This document shows, in pieces, positions 33,579 to 42,369 of a stretch of DNA of 64,000 bases. The first letter of the stretch is position 1, and the number at the start of each line of letters is the position of its first letter. This stretch comes from Streptomyces sp. DT2A-34. GTDB taxonomy: Bacteria > Actinomycetota > Actinomycetes > Streptomycetales > Streptomycetaceae. The stretch spans positions 9,776,001 through 9,840,000 of the forward strand of contig NZ_JASTWJ010000001.1 in the NCBI RefSeq assembly GCF_030499515.1, read 5' to 3'. The position numbers and the translations under genes are program-made. The notes below the pieces were generated by a model. The model worked only from the letters and a program-made list of their open reading frames with translations, was not told the DNA's origin and did not search any database.

Positions 33579-34513
33579 CGATGGCCGGAACCGCACTGGC
33601 GCCCACCCCGGCGCCCGCCGCACCCACACCCGCCCCGGGCAAGCGCGGCCTGGGCCGCGCGCTGTCCGAACGGCGCACCCGCTTCGGACTGCTCAACGCC
33701 ACCCCCGTCGTCGTCTACCTCCTGATCCTCTTCGTCTATCCGATCTTCAGCACCCTGATGCTGAGCCTGAAGGGCGAGGAGGGCGGCTTCACCCTCCACT
33801 GGTACGCCGACGCCTTCCAGGGCGCGAACCTGGAGATCCTGCTCACGACCCTGCGGATCTCCGCCGAGACCTCCCTGCTCGCGCTGGTCGTCGGGTTCGT
33901 CCTGGCCTCGGCCATCTCGCGGCTCAAGCCGCTGTGGGCCGGCCTGGCGATGCTCGTGGTGGTCGTCCCGCACTTCATCAGCGCGCTGGTGCGCACCTAC
34001 GGCTGGATCATCCTGCTCGGTGACAACGGCGTGGTGAACAACGCCCTGACGGACATGCACGTCCCCGGCGCGCCCGTCCAGTTGCTCTACAACGAGATCG
34101 GCGTCGTCATCGGCACCACCGCCGTGATGCTGCCGTACACCGTGCTGCTGCTGTTCGCGGTGATGAAGGGCATCGACCGGCGCCTGATGGCCGCCGCGGC
34201 GAGCATGGGCGCGGGCCGGATCACCATCTTCCGCCGGGTCTACCTGCCCCTGGTGGCCCCCGGCCTGGTCAACGCCGGCGTGCTGTGCTTCATCCTCTGC
34301 CTCGGCTACTACCTCACGCCCGCCCTGATGGGCGGCGAGAAGCAGACCATGGTCGCCTCGCTCATCGACGAGCAGGTCATGAAGCAGAACCAGTGGAACG
34401 GCGCCTCGGCGCTCGGCATCATCCTGCTGCTCCTCACCTTCGCCGGACTGCTGCTGCTCAGGCTGCTGAAGTCGGCGGGCGAGGCCCTTCGGAACCGGGG
34501 TACGGCGTCATGA
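33575..34513 (+). CDS. ABC transporter permease (PotB-like)
   Basis: The 312-residue membrane protein has a Pro/Ala-rich cytoplasmic N-terminus (residues 1-25), then six membrane segments. The ATPase-coupling EAA loop is seen as AAAASMGAGRITIFRRVYLPLVAPGL. It starts at the ATG overlapping the ATPase stop; a second ATG two codons later is possible. It forms the translocation pore with the next gene product. Confidence 0.92.
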   Translation: MTMAGTALAPTPAPAAPTPAPGKRGLGRALSERRTRFGLLNATPVVVYLLILFVYPIFSTLMLSLKGEEGGFTLHWYADAFQGANLEILLTTLRISAETSLLALVVGFVLASAISRLKPLWAGLAMLVVVVPHFISALVRTYGWIILLGDNGVVNNALTDMHVPGAPVQLLYNEIGVVIGTTAVMLPYTVLLLFAVMKGIDRRLMAAAASMGAGRITIFRRVYLPLVAPGLVNAGVLCFILCLGYYLTPALMGGEKQTMVASLIDEQVMKQNQWNGASALGIILLLLTFAGLLLLRLLKSAGEALRNRGTAS

Positions 34514-35379
34514 TCGAGCTCCGTTCCACGCTGGCCGGACGCATCACCCTGGCCGTCCTGTCCACGCTGATCCTTTTGTTCCTGGCCCTGCCGATCATCG
34601 TCATCGTCGTCACCTCCTTCGGCAAGGACGCCTTCGGCTCCTTCCCGCCGGAGGCGTGGACCCTCGACTGGTACACGCAGCTGTTCGCCGACGGCAGCAA
34701 GTGGCCCGCCGCGCTGTCGCTCAGCGCCCTGGTGGCGGCCATGACCACGGTCTTTTCCCTGATCCTGGGGATGACCGCGGCCACCGCCCTCGTCCGCAGC
34801 GAACTTCCGCTGCGGTCGGCGGTCTACGGCCTGGTACTCGCCCCGCTGGTGATCCCCCAGGTCGTCATCGCCCTCGGTCTGTTCCTGCTCTTCGAGCCGG
34901 CCGCGATGCTCGGCAGCCCGATCGCCATCGCTCTCGGCCACACCGTGCTGGCCTCACCGATCGCCGTGATGATCCTCATGGCCACCCTGAAGGGCATCGA
35001 CGAACGGCTGGAGGACGCGGCCGCCAGCATGGGCGCGAACCGGCTGACCGTCTGGCGGCGGATCACCCTCCCGCTGGCCATGCCCGGCATGGTCGCCGCC
35101 GGCATCTTCTCCTTCATCACCAGCTTCGACGAGTTCTTCATCTCGCAGTTCCTGTCCTCCGTGGACACCGTGACCCTGCCCGTGCAGGTGTTCAACGTCC
35201 TCCAGTACAACGTCGACCCGTCGGTGACCGCCGTCAGCGCGATCCTCATCGCCGTCGCCGTCGTGGCCCTCGCCCTGGTCGGCGTGGTCCGCAAGCTCAG
35301 CGGCTCCGGCAAACAGGACGGCCTGCTGCCCACAGAACCCGGACTGGGCCTCCCCGCCGGAAGTGAGACCGCATCATGA
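34510..35379 (+). CDS. ABC transporter permease (PotC-like)
   Basis: The 289-residue membrane protein has six hydrophobic segments and the EAA loop DAAASMGANRLTVWRRITLPLAMPGM. The extracytoplasmic segment SFDEFFISQFLSS is common in PotC/YdcV proteins. ATGA overlaps couple it to both neighbours, so a fixed permease ratio is likely. Confidence 0.93.
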   Translation: MIELRSTLAGRITLAVLSTLILLFLALPIIVIVVTSFGKDAFGSFPPEAWTLDWYTQLFADGSKWPAALSLSALVAAMTTVFSLILGMTAATALVRSELPLRSAVYGLVLAPLVIPQVVIALGLFLLFEPAAMLGSPIAIALGHTVLASPIAVMILMATLKGIDERLEDAAASMGANRLTVWRRITLPLAMPGMVAAGIFSFITSFDEFFISQFLSSVDTVTLPVQVFNVLQYNVDPSVTAVSAILIAVAVVALALVGVVRKLSGSGKQDGLLPTEPGLGLPAGSETAS

Positions 35380-36767
35380 CCACCAGCACCCGCACACCCA
35401 CCGGTGAACTGTCCGCCACCGCGGCCAGACACCTCCTGCTCAACATGACCCCCAACGGCTCGCTCGGCCAGGACGGCGAGAACCTCTTCGTCGTCCAGCG
35501 TGGCGAGGGCCCGTACGTCGACGACGCCGACGGCAGGCGCTACATCGACGGTCTCTCCGGCCTGTACTGCTGCCAGCTCGGCTACTCCTACGCCCCCGAG
35601 TTCGCCGAGGCGGCGGACAAGCAGCTGCGAGAGCTGTGCTTCAGCCCGCTGTGGTCCTCCTCCGCGCACCCCACCGCCATCGAACTCGCCGAGCGGCTCT
35701 CGCGGATCGCGCCCGTCGATGTCGAGCACACGTTCTTCTCCGGCGGCGGGGCGGAAGCGGTGGAGACCGCCTGGAAGATCGCCCGCCGCTACCACGCCCT
35801 GCGCGGGGAACCGGGCCGGGTGAAGGCGATCTCCCGTCGCGGCGCCTACCACGGGCTGACCATCGGGGCTCTCTCCCTGACCGACGACCCCGGGCTGCGC
35901 GAACCCTACGGGCCGGGCGCGATCGAGACCCGGTTCGTGTCCAACACCAACCGCTTCGGCCTCGCCCCCGAGTACGTCGACGACGACGTGTACACCTCCC
36001 GTCTGCTCGCCGAGCTGGAGGCCGCGATCCTGGCCGAGGGCCCGGAGAGCATCGCGATGCTGATCGCCGAGCCGGTGCAGAACCGCGGCGGCTGCATCAC
36101 CCCGCCCCACGGCTACTGGCCGGGCCTCAGGGCGCTCGCCGACCGGTACGGCTTCCTCCTCGTCGCCGACGAGGTGATCACCGCCTTCGGGCGGCTGGGG
36201 GAGTGGTTCGGCGGCGACCGCTACGGCGCTCGCCCCGACATCGTCACCGTCGCCAAGGGCATCACCGCCGGATACGCCCCTATGGGAGCAACTCTGGTGA
36301 GCAACGGCGTCGTCGAGGTCATCAATCAACCGGGCGCGGTCCTCAACCACGGCTACACCTTCGCCGGGCACCCGCTGAGCGCGGCCATCGCCCTGCGCAG
36401 CCTGGAGATCATGGAGCGGGACCGGATCCTGGAGAACGTCCGCGGTCTGCAGGACCATCTCGCGACGCGTATGGCTTCCCTCGGAGACCTGAGAATCGTC
36501 GGTGACGTCCGGGGCGCCGGCTTCTTCTACGCCTGCGAACTCGTCGGCGACCTCGACGGCGGCGGCTTCAGCGACAAGGCCCGCGCCGATCTGATCGTCG
36601 ACCTCATCCCACGCCGACTTCGCGAGGCCGGCCTCCTGGCCCGCGTCTACAACCGCTCCGCCCCGCTGGTGCAGATCGCGCCCCCGCTGATCAGCGACCG
36701 GCACCTCCTCGACCGTATCGCCGACATCCTCGCGGAGACCCTCGCCGAGGCGTCCGCCCGCCTGTGA
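35376..36767 (+). CDS. Class III aminotransferase (omega-amino acid/diamine type)
   Basis: The 463-residue PLP enzyme has the cofactor-binding segments FFSGGGAEAVETAWKIAR and LLVADEVITAFGRLGEWF, and the Schiff-base Lys in TVAKGITAGYAPMG. It resembles putrescine/beta-alanine-pyruvate aminotransferases (SpuC group) more than ornithine or GABA enzymes. It would move a terminal amino group to pyruvate or 2-oxoglutarate, giving an aldehyde for the dehydrogenase encoded two genes downstream. Confidence 0.88.
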   Translation: MTTSTRTPTGELSATAARHLLLNMTPNGSLGQDGENLFVVQRGEGPYVDDADGRRYIDGLSGLYCCQLGYSYAPEFAEAADKQLRELCFSPLWSSSAHPTAIELAERLSRIAPVDVEHTFFSGGGAEAVETAWKIARRYHALRGEPGRVKAISRRGAYHGLTIGALSLTDDPGLREPYGPGAIETRFVSNTNRFGLAPEYVDDDVYTSRLLAELEAAILAEGPESIAMLIAEPVQNRGGCITPPHGYWPGLRALADRYGFLLVADEVITAFGRLGEWFGGDRYGARPDIVTVAKGITAGYAPMGATLVSNGVVEVINQPGAVLNHGYTFAGHPLSAAIALRSLEIMERDRILENVRGLQDHLATRMASLGDLRIVGDVRGAGFFYACELVGDLDGGGFSDKARADLIVDLIPRRLREAGLLARVYNRSAPLVQIAPPLISDRHLLDRIADILAETLAEASARL

Positions 36768-36805
36768 CACCCGCACCCGCCCCGCATTCGAAAGGAACCA
36801 CCCTC

Positions 36806-37759
36806 ATGTACTCCATCGGTCCGCTGTCCGTCGCCCCCGGCGAGCGCGCCCAGGGCCTCATCCCGGTCGGCACCAGCAGCTACGGCGTGGAGCTCGGCAT
36901 ACCGCTGATAGTCGTCAACGGTGCCCACGACGGCCCGGTGCTCTGCGTGGACGCGGGCGTGCACGGTGACGAGTACGACGGCCAGGAGGCCATCCGCCGC
37001 GTCCTCGCCGACATCGACCCGGCCACCTTGCGCGGCACGCTCGTCGGCATCCCCTGCATGAACACCCCGGCCTTCGAGGCGGCGGCCCGCACCAGCGGCC
37101 TCGACTACCTGAACCTCAACCGCATCTTCCCGGGCGACGCCGACGGCTCGTACTCCCTCCGTCTGGCGGCCACCTTCGTCGAGCAGGTCGTCCCGGCCAT
37201 CGACGCCCTGGTGGACCTGCACACCGGCGGCACCTTCGGTGAGATCGCCCCGCTCGTCATCCTTCAGGGCGGCTACGAGGAACTGGCCACCGACCTCGCC
37301 CTCGCGGCCGGGCACGAGCTGGTCTGGAAGGGCGGCAAGTGGGGCGGCACGGTCCGCCACCCCACTCTTGCGGCGGGCAAGCCCGCCATCACCATCGAGG
37401 CGGGTGGCGGCACCTACCGCGAGGCCAACGTCGAGCTGCACATCGGCTCGATCCGCAACATCATGCGGCAGCTGAAGATGATCGACGGCGAGACGGAGCT
37501 GCGGGAGAAGTACACGACGACCTCCGGCACCTTCGCCCGTTCCGCCGCCGGCGGCTTCTTCCTGGGACACGCCGAGCCGGGGGAGACGTGCAAGGAAGGC
37601 GACCTGATCGCCCACATCGTCGACCACTACGGCAACACGCTGGAGGAGGTCCGCGCCCCGCAGGACGGCATCGTGCTCTGGGTCCGCCGGATCCGTACCG
37701 TCCGCCCCGGCGACGAGGTCGTCATCTTCGGCGAGGTGCAGGGAGAAATCCAGCCATGA
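36806..37759 (+). CDS. AstE/aspartoacylase-type zinc deacylase, second copy
   Basis: The 317-residue protein is a second M14-type acylase. Zinc ligands are in AGVHGDEYDGQEA and DLHTGG, with an acidic residue in TIEAGGGTYREAN, and a C-terminal beta domain CKEGDLIAHIVDHYGN. It is clearly diverged from the first copy and not a recent duplicate. Two such acylases in one operon imply two acyl groups or two stages of deacylation. I chose the ATG giving MYSIGPLSVAPG, with AAAGGA upstream. Confidence 0.86.
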   Translation: MYSIGPLSVAPGERAQGLIPVGTSSYGVELGIPLIVVNGAHDGPVLCVDAGVHGDEYDGQEAIRRVLADIDPATLRGTLVGIPCMNTPAFEAAARTSGLDYLNLNRIFPGDADGSYSLRLAATFVEQVVPAIDALVDLHTGGTFGEIAPLVILQGGYEELATDLALAAGHELVWKGGKWGGTVRHPTLAAGKPAITIEAGGGTYREANVELHIGSIRNIMRQLKMIDGETELREKYTTTSGTFARSAAGGFFLGHAEPGETCKEGDLIAHIVDHYGNTLEEVRAPQDGIVLWVRRIRTVRPGDEVVIFGEVQGEIQP

Positions 37760-39210
37760 GCGGCGACACGCGGTTGCTTCTCGTCGACGGCAAACAGATT
37801 CCCGCCGCCGACGGCCGTACCTTCACCGTCCTCGACCCGTCGGACGGCACGGCCTTCGCCCAGGTGGCGCTGGCCGGAGCGGCGGACGTGGACCAGGCGG
37901 TGGCGGCGGCACACGCGGCCTTCGTCTCCCCCGAGTGGGCCCGGATGCGCGCCGCCGACCGGGGCAGGATCCTGTACCGGATCGCCGAGGCCATCCGCTA
38001 CCAGGGCGAACGCCTGGCCCGCCTGGAGAGCCAGGACGTCGGCAAGCCGCTCAGCCAGGCGAAGGCCGACGTCGAGGCCGCCGCCCGCTACTTCGAGTTC
38101 TACGCGGGCGTCGCCGACAAGCTCGGCGGCACGACGATTCCCCTCGGCCCCGGTCTGATCGACTACACCGTCCGCGAGCCGATCGGCGTCTCCGGGCAGA
38201 TCATCCCCTTCAACTACCCGCTGCAGAACACCGCGCGAGGCTCCGCCCCCGCACTGGCCGCGGGCTGCACGGTGGTGCTCAAGCCCTCTCCCGAGGCACC
38301 GATCACCCCGCTGGAGATCGGCAGGATCGCCCTGGAATGCGGCCTCCCGCCGGGCGTCTTGAACGTCGTCCCCGGCGACGGCGAGACCGGGGCGGCCCTC
38401 GCCGGGCACCCGGACATCGACCAGGTCACCTTCACCGGTTCTGTGCCCACCGGCATCAAGGTCGCCCAGGCGGCCGCCGCCAACGTGGTGCCCTCGGCCA
38501 CCGAGCTGGGCGGCAAGTCGCCGATCGTCGTCTTCGCCGACGCCGACTTCGACCTGGCGCTGACCGCGATCCTCGGGGCGTCGTTCAGCAACGCCGGACA
38601 GATGTGCTCGGCTGGGACGAGGCTGCTCCTCCAGCGCGGCGCCGAGGAGTTCCTGGACCGGCTGGTCGAGAAGATCGCCACTCTGCGCGTCGGCCCCGGC
38701 CTGACGGATCCGGACGTCGGCCCGCTGGTCGCCGCCCGGCAACGCGACCGGGTCCTGGGCTACCTGGATCTGGCACGGCAGGAAGGCGCGACGGTCCGCG
38801 TGGGCGGTGGCGCACCCTCCGACCCGGAGCTGGCGGATGGGTACTACGTGGAGCCGACCGTCCTGACCGGTTTGACGAACGACGCCCGTGTCGCCCGCGA
38901 GGAAATCTTCGGCCCCGTCATCACCGTGATCGACTTCGACCACGCGGACCAGGCTCTGGAGATCGCCAACGACAGCCCCTACGGCCTGGCCTCGTACATC
39001 TGGACCCGCGACATCGACAAGGCGATGCGCCTCGCCGAGGGCGTCCGGACCGGCCAGGTCTACGTCAACGCCACCGGCGTCGGCACCGGCGTCGAACTGC
39101 CCTTCGGCGGCTACAAGCACAGCGGCTGGGGCCGGGAGAAGGGCCTCGAAGCCCTGGCCAGCTACACGCAGACCAAGAACGTCTGCATCGGATTCGGGAG
39201 CCGGACATGA
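37756..39210 (+). CDS. Aldehyde dehydrogenase (amino-aldehyde type)
   Basis: The 484-residue NAD(P)-dependent enzyme has the Asn-bearing IIPFNYPLQNTARGSAPAL, catalytic Glu in ATELGGKSPIVVF and Cys in FSNAGQMCSAGTRLLL, and ends PFGGYKHSGWGREKG. It is closest in look to betaine-aldehyde and gamma-aminobutyraldehyde dehydrogenases. It would oxidise the aldehyde made by the aminotransferase or by the flavin oxidases. It overlaps both neighbours by four bases. Confidence 0.92.
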   Translation: MSGDTRLLLVDGKQIPAADGRTFTVLDPSDGTAFAQVALAGAADVDQAVAAAHAAFVSPEWARMRAADRGRILYRIAEAIRYQGERLARLESQDVGKPLSQAKADVEAAARYFEFYAGVADKLGGTTIPLGPGLIDYTVREPIGVSGQIIPFNYPLQNTARGSAPALAAGCTVVLKPSPEAPITPLEIGRIALECGLPPGVLNVVPGDGETGAALAGHPDIDQVTFTGSVPTGIKVAQAAAANVVPSATELGGKSPIVVFADADFDLALTAILGASFSNAGQMCSAGTRLLLQRGAEEFLDRLVEKIATLRVGPGLTDPDVGPLVAARQRDRVLGYLDLARQEGATVRVGGGAPSDPELADGYYVEPTVLTGLTNDARVAREEIFGPVITVIDFDHADQALEIANDSPYGLASYIWTRDIDKAMRLAEGVRTGQVYVNATGVGTGVELPFGGYKHSGWGREKGLEALASYTQTKNVCIGFGSRT

Positions 39211-40145
39211 GGTACCGCACGCTCGGTGAACGCGGGCCGGCCGTCTCGGTGGTGGGCGTCGGCGGCAACAACTTCGGCTCCCGTCTCGACGAGGACGGCA
39301 CGAAGGCCGTCGTGCACGCTGCCCTCGACGCGGGCATCACCCTGTTCGACACGGCCGACATGTACGGCGGGTTCGGCGACCAGGGCGGCTCGCGCGGGGA
39401 CGGTGAACGCCTCCTCGGGGCCGCCCTCAAGGGCCACCGCGACGAGGTCGTCCTCGCCACCAAGTTCGGCATGGACATGGGCCGGGATGCCGACCTGTAC
39501 GGGCCGCGAGGCGCCCGCGGCTACATCCGCCACGCCGTGGAGGCGTCGTTGCGCCGCCTGGGCACCGACCGTATCGACCTGTACCAGTACCACGAGCCGG
39601 ACGGCGTCACCCCGCTCGACGAGACTGTGACCGCCCTGCGGGAACTGGTCGACGAGGGCAAGATCGGCCACATCGGTTGCTCCAACCTTCCGGCCGAGGA
39701 CCTGTCCGAGGCGTTCGTCAGCACCCAGGCCCGCTACCACCTGCTCGACCGCAGTGTGGAGGAGGACCTGATCCCGGCCTGTCTGCGCCACGGCCTCGGC
39801 CTGCTGCCGTACTACCCGCTGGCCAACGGCCTGCTCAGCGGCAAGTACCGGCGCGGCGAGCAGCCCCCGCCCGGCAGCCGCCTGTCCTGGCGGCAGGGCT
39901 GGCTGACCGACGCGGCCCTCGACCGGGTCGAGGCGCTCACCTCGTATGCCACCGAGCGCGACCTGACCCTCCTCCAGGTCGCGGTGGGCGGACTCGCCGC
40001 CCTGCCCGCCGTCGGCTCGGTCATCTGCGGCGCCATGACCCCCGAACAGGTCACCGCCAACGCGGCGGCGGCCGACTGGCTCCCCGACGCGGCCGACCTG
40101 GCCGCACTCGACGCGATCGTCACCCCCGGCGAGCGGATCGTCTGA
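39207..40145 (+). CDS. Aldo/keto reductase
   Basis: The 312-residue TIM-barrel protein has the AKR catalytic set: Asp/Tyr in FDTADMYGGFG, Lys in VVLATKFGMDM and a His in LYQYHEPD, with the C-terminal NADPH-binding end GSVICGAMTPEQVTANAAA. It would reduce an aldehyde or ketone intermediate, or run as a dehydrogenase. Its presence beside an aldehyde dehydrogenase gives the pathway two fates for the aldehyde. Confidence 0.88.
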   Translation: MRYRTLGERGPAVSVVGVGGNNFGSRLDEDGTKAVVHAALDAGITLFDTADMYGGFGDQGGSRGDGERLLGAALKGHRDEVVLATKFGMDMGRDADLYGPRGARGYIRHAVEASLRRLGTDRIDLYQYHEPDGVTPLDETVTALRELVDEGKIGHIGCSNLPAEDLSEAFVSTQARYHLLDRSVEEDLIPACLRHGLGLLPYYPLANGLLSGKYRRGEQPPPGSRLSWRQGWLTDAALDRVEALTSYATERDLTLLQVAVGGLAALPAVGSVICGAMTPEQVTANAAAADWLPDAADLAALDAIVTPGERIV

Positions 40146-40189
40146 CCCTCCCCCGTCCCTGTAAGAACCTGAAACCGAGGTTGAACACC

Positions 40190-40855
40190 ATGCGAGAGAT
40201 CGTCACCTTCGACGCCTACGGCACCCTGGTCGACTTCCAGCTCGGCCCCACCACCCTCAAGGTCCTCTCCGACCGGCTGGACCTGGACAACCTGGACGTC
40301 GACGAGTTCCTCGACGACTTCCGCGTCATGCGCTTCCAGGCCGTCCTGGAGGCATACCGCCCCTACCACGAGATCCTGCACTCCAGCCTCCAGATGGCCA
40401 TGCGCCTGCACGGTCTGGAGTACCGCACCTCCGACGGCGACGCTCTCGTCGAGGCCGTCCCCACCTTCGGCCCCTTCCCGGAGGTCCCGGACGCCCTGCG
40501 CGCGCTGAAGACCAAGTACGAGATCGCCATCATCACCAACAGCGACGACAACCTCATCGCACGGAACGTCGAGAACATCGGCGTCGACTTCGACTACGTC
40601 ATCACAGCCGAGCAGGCCGGCGCGTACAAGCCGGACCGGCAGACCTTCGAGCACGCCTTCAAGACGATGGGCGTCGAGCCGTCCCAGGTCATCCACACCG
40701 CCCAGGGCTGGGAGTACGACCACATCCCGACCCGTGACCTCGGCCTGAAGCGCCGCGTGTGGATCAACCGCTACGGCCGCCCCGGTAGCGCCGACTACCA
40801 GCCCTACGACGAGCTGACCGACATGACGGGTCTGCCGAAGCTGCTCGGCTGCTGA
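40190..40855 (+). CDS. Haloacid dehalogenase type II-like HAD hydrolase
   Basis: The 221-residue protein has nucleophile motif TFDAYGTLVDF, motif II IAIITNSDDNLIA, Lys in AGAYKPDRQTFEHAF and the motif typical of type II 2-haloacid dehalogenases (VIHTAQGWEYDHIPTRDLGL). True dehalogenases release halide from 2-haloacids. Many relatives are phosphatases. Its role in an amine operon is unclear and is one of the odd features of the locus. Confidence 0.85.
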   Translation: MREIVTFDAYGTLVDFQLGPTTLKVLSDRLDLDNLDVDEFLDDFRVMRFQAVLEAYRPYHEILHSSLQMAMRLHGLEYRTSDGDALVEAVPTFGPFPEVPDALRALKTKYEIAIITNSDDNLIARNVENIGVDFDYVITAEQAGAYKPDRQTFEHAFKTMGVEPSQVIHTAQGWEYDHIPTRDLGLKRRVWINRYGRPGSADYQPYDELTDMTGLPKLLGC

Positions 40856-40905
40856 CGACACGGCTACACGGCGACACAGGACAGAGAACACAGAGGACGC
40901 ACGCC

Positions 40906-42189
40906 ATGAAGCAGATCCCCTACTGGCTCGACACCGCCCCCGCCCTGCCCGACCGGTCCGGAAAGGACCTGCCCGACGAGGCGGACGTGGTGGTCATCGG
41001 CGGCGGCCTCACCGGCCTGTCCACCGCCTACCACACCGCCCGCAAGGGCGCCCGGACCGTCCTCGTCGAGAAGGACAAGGTCGGCTCGGGCGCCTCCGGG
41101 CGCAACGGCAGCATGTGCACCCAGGGCATCACCATCGGTGTCGGCGAGGCCCGCAAGCGCTACGGCCAGGAGCGCGCCCGCGAGCTCTACGACGCGTTCC
41201 GCGAGGCGGTCGACGTGGTCGAGGAACTCACCCACACCGAGAAGATCGACTGCGACTTCAACCGCGCCGGACGCCTCGGAGTCGCCTTCAAGCCCCAGCA
41301 CTTCGAGTCGATGAAGGCCACCCAGCGCGACCTGGCCGACAACTTCGACCACGAGACCCAGCTCCTGACCCGCAGCGAGCTGAAGGCCGAGCTGGGCTCG
41401 GACTACTACCACGGTGCCCTGCTCGACCCGCTCAGCGCCGCCCTGCACGTCGGCAAGTACGTCCACGGCCTGGCCGAGGCCGCCGAACGCGCCGGCGCGG
41501 AGATCCACGAACGCAACGCGGCCACCGGCCTCACCCGCCTCCCCGGCGGTGGCTTCCTCGTCGAGACCCTGCACGGCACCATCCGTGCCAAGCAGGTCAT
41601 GGCCGCCACCGACGCCTACACCGACAAGGCCCTGCCCTGGTTCCGCAAGCGGCTGATCAACGTCGGCAGCTTCATCATCGTCACCGAGCCGCTCGGCGAG
41701 GCGCGCGCCAAGGAACTGATCCCCAACGCCCGCCTGGTGGTCGACTCCAAGAACGTCGGCCACTACCTCCGCCTCACCCCCGACAACCGCCTCGCCTTCG
41801 GCGGCCGGGCCCGCTTCGCCCCTTCCAACCCCGCCTCCGACGTCAAGAGCGGCGACATCCTGAAGCAGGAGATGACGGAGATCTTCCCGCAGTTGGCGGG
41901 CGTCCGCGTCGACTACGTGTGGGGCGGCATGGTCGGCTTCTCCTGGGACCGCCTCCCGCACGCGGGCGAGGTCAACGGCCTGTACTACTCCATGGGCTAC
42001 TGCGGCCACGGCGTCCAGATGGCCACCTACATGGGCCGTGCCGTCGCCGAGATGATGGACGGCAAGCCGGAGGCCAACCCCCTGCGCGGACTCGGCTTCC
42101 CCAAGGTCCCCGTCCCCTTCTACAACGGCACCCCCTGGTTCCTGCCGTTCGGCGGCGCCTACTACAAGGCCAAGGACCGCCTGCGCTGA
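40906..42189 (+). CDS. FAD-dependent oxidoreductase, gamma-glutamylputrescine oxidase (PuuB) type
   Basis: The 427-residue DAO-family flavoprotein starts with PYWLDTAP, typical of PuuB relatives. It has the FAD motif DVVVIGGGLTGLSTAYHTA, the SGRNGSMCTQG loop, and the C-terminal YSMGYCGHGVQMATYMG block. PuuB-type enzymes oxidise an N-acylated diamine to the aldehyde. No PuuA glutamyl-ligase or PuuD hydrolase is present, so the acyl group may come from the imported compound. It is the last gene before a terminator. Confidence 0.88.
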   Translation: MKQIPYWLDTAPALPDRSGKDLPDEADVVVIGGGLTGLSTAYHTARKGARTVLVEKDKVGSGASGRNGSMCTQGITIGVGEARKRYGQERARELYDAFREAVDVVEELTHTEKIDCDFNRAGRLGVAFKPQHFESMKATQRDLADNFDHETQLLTRSELKAELGSDYYHGALLDPLSAALHVGKYVHGLAEAAERAGAEIHERNAATGLTRLPGGGFLVETLHGTIRAKQVMAATDAYTDKALPWFRKRLINVGSFIIVTEPLGEARAKELIPNARLVVDSKNVGHYLRLTPDNRLAFGGRARFAPSNPASDVKSGDILKQEMTEIFPQLAGVRVDYVWGGMVGFSWDRLPHAGEVNGLYYSMGYCGHGVQMATYMGRAVAEMMDGKPEANPLRGLGFPKVPVPFYNGTPWFLPFGGAYYKAKDRLR

Positions 42190-42213
42190 GCCGCTGCCGA
42201 CCTCGGTGACACT

Positions 42214-42252
42214 GCGGGGGCTTTCCGCGAAGTGGTCGTGGGAAGCCCCCCG
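42214..42252 (+). terminator. Terminator closing the amine operon
   Basis: GCGGGGGCTTTCC pairs with GGGAAGCCCCCCGC around a loop of about 13 nt. It lies 25 bp after the last operon gene and separates it from the aspartase gene. Confidence 0.8.
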
Positions 42253-42369
42253 CCGTTACGGGACACCGCGTCCCCCTTGAGACGTTCGTGTGGCGGCTAA
42301 CGCCCCGATGACTGCGGTGCGCCCCGTTTGCCATGCCTGAAACCGCTCCAAGAGAAGGTCCGCACAGCC

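Noticed and set aside
37756..39210. Calling the aldehyde dehydrogenase a DoeC aspartate-semialdehyde enzyme of ectoine breakdown
   Set aside because: AstE-type acylases and a class III aminotransferase recall ectoine catabolism, but no DoeA/EutD hydrolase or EutBC gene is present, so the ectoine label is not supported.
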